A DNA stretch of 64,000 nucleotides from an uncultured Clostridia bacterium. GTDB taxonomy: Bacteria; Bacillota; Clostridia; Oscillospirales; Ruminococcaceae. Every line of letters starts with the position of its first letter. Positions within the stretch are counted from its first letter, which is position 1. The notes under the pieces are model-generated. The model was not told the DNA's origin. It saw nothing but the letters and a program-made list of their open reading frames with translations, and ran no database searches. Of the stretch, positions 58,946-64,000 are shown one piece after another. The stretch is taken from positions 18,297 through 82,296 of the forward strand of contig CALXHI010000001.1 of NCBI GenBank assembly GCA_944388075.1, in the 5' to 3' direction. A program made the translations under genes and the position numbers.

Positions 58946-61297
58946 TTATAACACATGCCAGCACTCCGCTGCATACTGCCGAATGGTACGATCGGAGCTG
59001 AACCGTCCGGCAGAGAGCGTGTTCCGCAGCTGCTTTGCCGCAAAGGGCAGCGTGTCCGCAGAATCATGGATGGCACGCAGCTTCGTTTCCACATAGTCCG
59101 GCAGGTCGAGCAGCAGGTAGTAGTGATCGGGCTGATGCCAGCTTGCCCCATCAAGCAAGGCAAAGTACAGCTCTCGGAATTCCCCCGTACCGCCATCAGA
59201 AACCGTGCCGTCGATCAGCGTCTTGACTACACAGGAAATCTGCGGATTCTCTGCCATCACGCGGCGGCTGCAATACCCCTCGAGTTTCGCCAATTCCTCG
59301 ACCGTTGCACCGAAGATATAGTTGTTCTCCAAGCCGGCAGCTTCCACAATTTCGATGTTCGCACCGTCCATTGTACCGAGCGTCACCGCTCCGTTGAGCA
59401 TCATCTTCATGTTGCCCGTGCCGGATGCCTCCGTGCCGGCAGTCGAAATCTGCTCGGAGATATCACAAGCAGCTACGAGCTTTTCGGCATAGCTGACATT
59501 GTAATTCTGCACGAATACGACCTTGAGTTTGTCCCGAATCTCCCCGTCTGCATCCACCAGCTTCGCAATCTCATTGATATACTTCATGATAGCTTTCGCA
59601 CGGCGATAGCCGGGAGCTGCCTTCGCACCGAACAAGAATGTGGTCGGGCGGAAGTCCTTGATGCTGCCATCCTTCAAACCAAGGTAAATCCACAGGATCG
59701 AGAACGCATTGAGCAGCTGCCGCTTGTACTCATGCAGCCGCTTAATCTGAATGTCAAAGCAGGTGTCCGGCGAGATGGTCACGCCCTCTGCCTTGGCGAT
59801 ATAGTCGGCAAGCTGCTGCTTTTTCTGCTGCTTCACCGCATGGAATCGGCGCAGTACCTCTTCGTCCTCCGCATAGGGCAGCAGCGTAGCAAGCTGATCC
59901 AAATCGGTCAGGAAATCCCGAGAACCGAGCAGGTCGCCGAGCAAAGCCGTCAATTCCGGATTGCACACGCCAAGCCAACGCCGCTGGGTAATGCCGTTCG
60001 TCTTGTTCTGGAACTTCTCCGGCGCAAGCGCATACCAATCTTTGAGCACGGTTGTCTTGAGCAATTCGGTGTGAATTGCCGCAACGCCGTTGACATAGGT
60101 ACCGGCATACATCGCAAGATTTGCCATATGCACACGATCGTCCTTGATGATGCGCAGAGCCTGAATCTGCTCGTTCGGCAAGCCCTTCGCATACAGATCC
60201 GCAAGCTCCTGCTCGGAAATTTGCAGCAGAATCGAGAAAATCTCCGGCAGCAGTTCCTCTACCAAATCGCAGTCCCATTTCTCGAGTGCCTCGGGCATGA
60301 TGGTATGATTGGTGTAGGAGAACACACGCTTTGCCATGTCGAGTGCCGCCGCAAACGCATAGCCCTCCTGCATCAGCAGCCGAATCAACTCCGGAATCGA
60401 GATGACCGGATGCGTGTCATTGAGCTGTACGGCAAGCTGTTCGGGCAGGTTATCGAGTGTTCCGAACTGCGCCTTATGCTTGCGCAGGGCATCGGCGAGC
60501 GATGCCGCACAGAAGAAATACTGCTGTTTCAGACGCAGTGCCTTGCCCTCTCGGGTATCGTCATTGGGGTACAGGCAGCGGGAGATGTCCTCTGCCGCAA
60601 TGGTTTCCGCAGAGGCGTGCAGATAGTCCTGCGCATTGAAGGTATGGAAATCGAAGGTCTTGACCGGCTCTGCCTGCCACAAGCGCAGCGTGCCGACATG
60701 GGGCTGTTCGCCGTTTGCCGCATAGCCGAGAATCGGCATATCATAGGGTACGGCACGAACGGTTTGATTGCGATAGCGCACCGGCACGCTGTCCGCATCA
60801 CAGCGAACGCTCCAAGCATCGCCAAAGCGAGTCCAGTCATCCGACTCTTCGACCTGCCGCCCATCGGCAAACGACTGCTTGAATAACCCATAGCGATAGC
60901 GAATGCCATAGCCGTCTACGGGCAGCTTGCAGGCGGCAGCACTGTCCAAGAAGCAGGCTGCCAACCGTCCCAGACCGCCATTGCCGAGGGCTGCATCCTC
61001 GATTTCCTCAAACACGGAAAGCGATGTACCTGCCGCTTGGAACGCCTGCTCCAAGGTTTCCTCCAAGCCCATGCAGTAGATGTTGTTGTAAATGGCTCTG
61101 CCAACCAGAAATTCCATCGAGAAATAGCAGACTCTGCGGCTTGCCAGATGTGCCTTCCGGCATGCCTGCCAATTGGGTAGCAGCTCCGTCAGCAATTCTG
61201 CGGCAAGCGCATCATGCAGTGCATGCACCTCTGCCTTTGCAAGGGGCATACCAAGCCGTTTTTCACAGGCGGCTGCCCATTCCGCTCCTGTTCGCAT
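58946..61297 (-). CDS. glgP: Glycogen/starch/alpha-glucan phosphorylase
   Basis: The 783-residue PLP enzyme releases glucose-1-phosphate from glycogen. YFSMEFLVGRAIYNNI near 58-73, EDAALGNGGLGRLAACFLDS near 99-118, QLNDTHPVISIPEL near 297-310 and the PLP-lysine signature EASGTGNMKMMLNGAVTLGT near 643-662 are present. Ends normally. GGAGG on the minus strand fits ATG 61297. It follows prs with a 107-base gap that holds an internally deleted MITE and no evident promoter, so it may be read through from prs. Confidence 0.97.
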   Translation of the reverse strand: MRTGAEWAAACEKRLGMPLAKAEVHALHDALAAELLTELLPNWQACRKAHLASRRVCYFSMEFLVGRAIYNNIYCMGLEETLEQAFQAAGTSLSVFEEIEDAALGNGGLGRLAACFLDSAAACKLPVDGYGIRYRYGLFKQSFADGRQVEESDDWTRFGDAWSVRCDADSVPVRYRNQTVRAVPYDMPILGYAANGEQPHVGTLRLWQAEPVKTFDFHTFNAQDYLHASAETIAAEDISRCLYPNDDTREGKALRLKQQYFFCAASLADALRKHKAQFGTLDNLPEQLAVQLNDTHPVISIPELIRLLMQEGYAFAAALDMAKRVFSYTNHTIMPEALEKWDCDLVEELLPEIFSILLQISEQELADLYAKGLPNEQIQALRIIKDDRVHMANLAMYAGTYVNGVAAIHTELLKTTVLKDWYALAPEKFQNKTNGITQRRWLGVCNPELTALLGDLLGSRDFLTDLDQLATLLPYAEDEEVLRRFHAVKQQKKQQLADYIAKAEGVTISPDTCFDIQIKRLHEYKRQLLNAFSILWIYLGLKDGSIKDFRPTTFLFGAKAAPGYRRAKAIMKYINEIAKLVDADGEIRDKLKVVFVQNYNVSYAEKLVAACDISEQISTAGTEASGTGNMKMMLNGAVTLGTMDGANIEIVEAAGLENNYIFGATVEELAKLEGYCSRRVMAENPQISCVVKTLIDGTVSDGGTGEFRELYFALLDGASWHQPDHYYLLLDLPDYVETKLRAIHDSADTLPFAAKQLRNTLSAGRFSSDRTIRQYAAECWHVL

Positions 61298-61329
61298 AGC
61301 AATCCTCCTATTCCCTCACAGAGATTTGA

Positions 61330-61392
61330 GGCGGCACCGCACAAAGGAAGATGGTGTGCAAAGCCGTCAGGCGGGCTTTGCGCGGTGTTGCC
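61330..61392 (+). mobile_element. MITE-like element, copy B (63 bp, internally deleted)
   Basis: GGCGGCACCGCACAAAG at 61330-61346 and CTTTGCGCGGTGTTGCC at 61376-61392 match the ends of copies A and C. Only the right-hand 30 bases of the interior (GTGTGCAAAGCCGTCAGGCGG) remain. It lies between prs and glgP. Confidence 0.75.
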
Positions 61393-61404
61393 TTGCATAT
61401 CATG

Positions 61405-62547
61405 TCAACGAGTCCGATGCAGCAAGGTGCGGATTTTTTCGTGGGGGTCAATGACCGTGCTGATAGATACATCATGATTGATCGAAGCGATGAAGTATGC
61501 CGCATATTTGGAGACATCGACCTCATGGAACCATTCCCGCTCGAGCAGCTCGGGACAGCGATAGGTCAGGTTCGTGCCAAAGACCGCATCGAGCGTACCC
61601 TCTGCATAGGCACGGTCAAAGGCTTCCAGTCCATGCGTGAACATCGCATAAGTCGCATAGGCAAGAATGCGAGCGGCTTTCTTCTCTTTGAGATTCTGTG
61701 CCAAATCGAGCATCGAACCGCCTGAGGCGATGATATCATCGGCAACAAACACGGTCTTGCCCTCAACAGAATTGCCGAGATATTCATGTGCCACGATCGG
61801 ATTTTTACCGTCCACAATGCGGGAATAGTCCCGACGCTTATAGAACATACCGAGGTTGACGCCGAGCATGGTCGCATAGTACATATTCCGAGAAAGTGCG
61901 CCCTCGTCCGGCGAAATCACCATGAAGTTGTCGGCGGAGATATCCAGGTCAGGGATTGTCCGCAGCATACACTTCAAGACCTGATAGGACGGAATGACAT
62001 TGTCAATGCCCATCAGCGGCACAGCATTGCTGACTCTGGGGTCATGGGCATCGAAGGTAATGATGTTCTGTACGCCCATGGCCTCCAGCTCCTGCAGCGC
62101 ACAGGCACAGTCCAGCGATTCTCGATAGTTGCGGCGATGCTGACGACCGCCGTACAGCAGCGGCATAATCACGCTCACACGATGCGCCTTGCCCGATGCC
62201 GCCTGAATGATGCGCTTCAAGTCCTGATAGTGGTCATCGGGGCTCATACAGTTCTCTTTGCCGAACATCTTGTAGGTGCAGCTGTAATTGCCCACATCAA
62301 TCAGAATGAACAAATCCTTGCCGCGGATGGTCGACTTGATCAAGCCCTTGCCATCGCCCGACGCAAACCGAGGGCATTCGCATTCGATGAGGTAACTCCG
62401 ATCGGGAATGCCGTTCTCATTCGCCCAGTGTACCAAATAGGAATTGATCTTTTCGCCGAGTGCTTCCGCACCGGGCATGGCAATCAAGCCGATCGGGGCC
62501 ACGCTTTTCGTGTTGCGATACAAAGAATCGCTGCCTGTCAATGTCAT
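61405..62547 (-). CDS. prs: Ribose-phosphate pyrophosphokinase family, long form
   Basis: The 380-residue protein is longer than usual Prs (about 315) but has the two-domain PRPP synthase fold: VSVIMPLLYGGRQHRR near 125-140 (counterpart of PYARQDRK), ITFDAHDPRVSNAVP near 163-177 with the metal-binding DxH, and VFVADDIIASGGSMLD near 269-284, a variant PRPP loop in place of VDDIIDTAGT. It makes PRPP from ribose-5-phosphate and ATP. It lies between ppa and glgP on the same strand. GAAAGGATG on the minus strand supports ATG 62547. The long form may be regulated differently. Confidence 0.88.
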   Translation of the reverse strand: MTLTGSDSLYRNTKSVAPIGLIAMPGAEALGEKINSYLVHWANENGIPDRSYLIECECPRFASGDGKGLIKSTIRGKDLFILIDVGNYSCTYKMFGKENCMSPDDHYQDLKRIIQAASGKAHRVSVIMPLLYGGRQHRRNYRESLDCACALQELEAMGVQNIITFDAHDPRVSNAVPLMGIDNVIPSYQVLKCMLRTIPDLDISADNFMVISPDEGALSRNMYYATMLGVNLGMFYKRRDYSRIVDGKNPIVAHEYLGNSVEGKTVFVADDIIASGGSMLDLAQNLKEKKAARILAYATYAMFTHGLEAFDRAYAEGTLDAVFGTNLTYRCPELLEREWFHEVDVSKYAAYFIASINHDVSISTVIDPHEKIRTLLHRTR

Positions 62548-62614
62548 ACGATTTACATCCTTTCAATTTTCTTCGCAATTGCGAATAATTCATCGGGGTT
62601 CCAATCCCGAATCT

Positions 62615-63148
62615 TTACTTACAGAATGCCTCAACATAGCGGTCGATATCCTGCCGAATGATTTCACGGGCGACATCGACATTGCCGAACTCGTCGACAG
62701 CGGTTGTTTTCTGTTCCAGCTCCTTGTAAACGGAGAAGAAATGGCTCATCTCCTGCACGATATGCGGCGGCAGCTCGGAAATATCATGGTAGCAGTTATA
62801 GGTCGGGTCATCGAAGGGAATGGCAATGATCTTGTCATCTCGGTGTCCCTGGTCAATCATGCGAATGACGCCAATCGGATAGCAGCGCACCAAGGTCAGC
62901 GGCGACAGCGTTTCCGTGCAGAGTACCAGCACGTCAAGCGGGTCGTCATCATCGGCAAAGGTACGGGGAATCAGTCCGTAGTTGGCAGGATAGTGTGTTG
63001 AGGTGTGGAGGATGCGGTCGAGCTTGATTAAGCCCGTTTCTTTATCCAACTCATACTTGTTTTTGCTGCCTCTGGGAATCTCAATCACAGCAACAAAATC
63101 ATCGGGGGTAATGCGTTTGGGACTGATGTTATGCCAAATATTCATCAT
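62615..63148 (-). CDS. ppa: Inorganic pyrophosphatase, family I
   Basis: The 177-residue enzyme splits pyrophosphate. [22 protein letters not shown] near 17-38 and the metal-binding [12 protein letters not shown] near 60-71 are diagnostic. Known start ambiguity between two adjacent ATGs, 63148 and 63145; AAGGAAGG on the minus strand fits the first. A frame to 63199 overlaps the promoter. It precedes prs by 67 bases and is probably in the same transcript. Confidence 0.95.
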   Translation of the reverse strand: MMNIWHNISPKRITPDDFVAVIEIPRGSKNKYELDKETGLIKLDRILHTSTHYPANYGLIPRTFADDDDPLDVLVLCTETLSPLTLVRCYPIGVIRMIDQGHRDDKIIAIPFDDPTYNCYHDISELPPHIVQEMSHFFSVYKELEQKTTAVDEFGNVDVAREIIRQDIDRYVEAFCK

Positions 63149-63214
63149 GCGTAAAACCTTCCTTTCCGAACCCTTGGAGCGGCATGTCCGGGTAGGCATA
63201 CTCTCCTAAATAAA

Positions 63215-63243
63215 AGTATATCACACTTTGCAAGGGCTGTCAA
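63215..63243 (-). promoter_or_regulatory. Promoter of ppa-prs(-glgP)
   Basis: On the minus strand TTGACA (63243-63238), 17 bases, TATACT (63220-63215). Confidence 0.82.
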
Positions 63244-63304
63244 TCGGCATTTTCGTTTTTGTACATCTTGAATGAAATCCCTCCGCTCACGGGGATTTCG
63301 GTAG

Positions 63305-63378
63305 GCAGGCAGTGCCTGCATCCTTTTCTTTACCCCGTGTATCGCTTGCAGAATGCGCAATCGGCATCTGCCGCTGCG
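63305..63378 (-). repeat. Interspersed palindromic repeat, family 2, copy 3
   Basis: On the minus strand the end GGATGCAGGCACTGCCTGC is identical to 36418-36436, and the preceding 50 bases align with the copy at 36340 including GCGCATTC. The two copies are roughly two-thirds identical by eye. It lies directly before MITE copy C in the gap 63244-63407. Confidence 0.5.
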
Positions 63379-63407
63379 CCACAGCCCTCTATCAAGAGGA
63401 AAGTTAA

Positions 63408-63579
63408 GGCGACACCGCACAAAGATTGTGCGTCAGATGTGCAGTCGTTTTTTTCGTCAGATGAAACAAAAAGCGCAGGGAATACTCTATGTATTCCCGA
63501 GTGTTTTTGTGAGATATGACGGAAAAAGCGCAAGCAGATGGCGTGCAAAGCCATCAGGCAGTCTTTGTGCGGTATTGCC
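63408..63579 (+). mobile_element. MITE-like element, copy C (172 bp)
   Basis: The ends GGCGACACCGCACAAAGA (63408-63425) and TCTTTGTGCGGTATTGCC (63562-63579) are inverted repeats. The interior is nearly the same as copy A, including TCAGATGAAACAAAAAGCG and GCAAGCAGATGGCGTGCAAA. Flanks TTAA and TTAG are compatible with a short duplication. No ORF. Confidence 0.82.
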
Positions 63580-63664
63580 TTAGGTTATCCAAATCCTACA
63601 TTCAGCATTCCATAACGAAACGAAAACACGCACCGATTCGCAAGAAGCGATGCGTGCTCGTCTT

Positions 63665-63874
63665 TTAACTATCATCTTCAGATGGTGCATCATCCGAAAA
63701 CTGCGCTACATCGAAATCCGGTGGTGCATCCAATGTATCGGAGACATATTTTCCGTTTTTCTTCCGCTGCTTGACGCATTCGGTCAGCAGATACTCAATC
63801 TGCCCGTTGACCGAACGGAAATCGTCCTCCGCCCATGCGGCAATCGCCTGATAGAGCTTCTCGGAGAGCCGCAT
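63665..63874 (-). CDS. Arc/RHH-type DNA-binding protein, N-terminally shortened
   Basis: The 69-residue protein has the two helices of a ribbon-helix-helix protein, LSEKLYQAIAAWAEDDFRSVNGQIEYLLTEC near 3-33, and an acidic tail. Family members normally begin with about nine more residues (a KKKQFxLR-type strand that binds DNA); here only MRLSEKL remains and an in-frame stop lies five codons upstream. So the DNA-contacting strand is largely missing, and the gene may be a remnant. No clear ribosome site precedes the ATG. Confidence 0.55.
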   Translation of the reverse strand: MRLSEKLYQAIAAWAEDDFRSVNGQIEYLLTECVKQRKKNGKYVSDTLDAPPDFDVAQFSDDAPSEDDS

Positions 63875-64000
63875 ATGTTTGGAACATTAGGTAAAACGGA
63901 GATGTCCGTTGGAATTTCTATTTCATCTGGATCTACTGTGTCAAAGCCAATATTGTCAAAAAGAAATTCGCCTATCTCCGTGGCATGTCCATCTGCAAAA
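63784..64000 (-). CDS. Partial AT-rich open frame, unidentified (start outside window)
   Basis: On the minus strand a frame enters at 64000 and ends at TGA 63786-63784. Its first part (64000 to about 63880, FADGHATEIGEFLFDN, then IGFDTVDPDEIEIPTD) is clearly AT-richer than all neighbours and looks coding. The last 30 codons overlap the RHH gene in another frame and read as non-natural sequence. So a foreign gene end seems to be joined to local DNA near 63880. Confidence 0.4.
   Translation of the reverse strand, partial: FADGHATEIGEFLFDNIGFDTVDPDEIEIPTDISVLPNVPNICGSPRSSIRRLPHGRRTISVRSTGRLSIC

Noticed and set aside
58955..60886. Plus-strand open frame of 643 codons
   Set aside because: It is the exact antisense of glgP, has no ribosome site and no family motifs; it arises from codon bias of the real gene.

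Overview
This 64 kb window is chromosomal DNA from a spore-forming, low-to-mid GC Firmicute, most likely an Oscillospirales/Ruminococcus-like gut clostridium. The evidence is a complete spoIIIAA-AH operon, spoVS, an L10-leader-controlled rplJ-rplL pair, clostridial housekeeping gene order (Asp23-nusB-xseAB-dxs-tlyA-nadK-argR-recN), threonine-rich linkers in surface proteins, and strong AGGAGG ribosome sites. Promoters are unusually uniform: TTGACA-like boxes, a spacer almost always of 17 bases, and very often a TGGTATAAT extended -10. No CRISPR array, rRNA gene, prophage or complete insertion sequence is visible.

Layout. 1-1907: tail of a probable indolepyruvate oxidoreductase beta subunit, an arylacetate-CoA ligase and an ACT protein (aromatic 2-keto acid oxidation). 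2121-2561: zinc-ribbon protein. 2675-7439: spoIIIA operon behind a sigma-E-like promoter. 7649-16440: one tightly overlapping housekeeping operon from Asp23 to recN. 16459-17626: ribosomal stalk operon with L10 leader. 17744-26658: mainly minus-strand genes (DegV, a receptor-like pseudokinase, a membrane protein, methionine gamma-lyase-like enzyme, GNAT, two M42 aminopeptidases) with one plus-strand XRE regulator. 26895-29486: tyrosine recombinase, Thr-rich membrane protein, YmdB-like phosphodiesterase, SpoVS. 29790-34647: degenerate GGDEF-GAF protein, tRNA-Gly/Arg/His cluster, SPFH-zinc ribbon protein, upp, barstar-like protein. 34753-36262: broken AGCS amino-acid symporter. 36570-41909: queA, pyk, a GHL10-type lipoprotein, an atypical response regulator, an HD hydrolase. 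42157-49838: a polar amino acid ABC transporter whose binding-protein gene is separated from permease and ATPase by a MITE-like element, then ung, metF, a stand-alone MetH reactivation domain, metH and dtd. 49940-54173: a three-gene MacB/FtsX-type ABC transporter with a possible Cys-rich peptide gene upstream, and a small membrane protein. 54362-63148: a novel-looking Sm-like/cold-shock-like protein, PFL and ACT proteins, DUF805, glgP, prs and ppa. 63408-64000: another MITE copy, a truncated RHH gene and an AT-rich partial ORF.

Functional threads: one-carbon/methionine synthesis (metF, the reactivation domain, metH) is arranged as a split-MetH operon; glycogen phosphorylase, PRPP synthase and pyrophosphatase sit together; sporulation genes are intact. 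Most distinctive are four signalling-type proteins that keep their fold but lost catalytic or phospho-acceptor residues or partner (pseudokinase 19541-21523, GGDEF 29790-31568, response regulator 40582-41310, orphan barstar 34378-34647), a family of about 170 bp elements with 18 bp terminal inverted repeats, and frameshifts in homopolymers that may be either real decay or assembly error.
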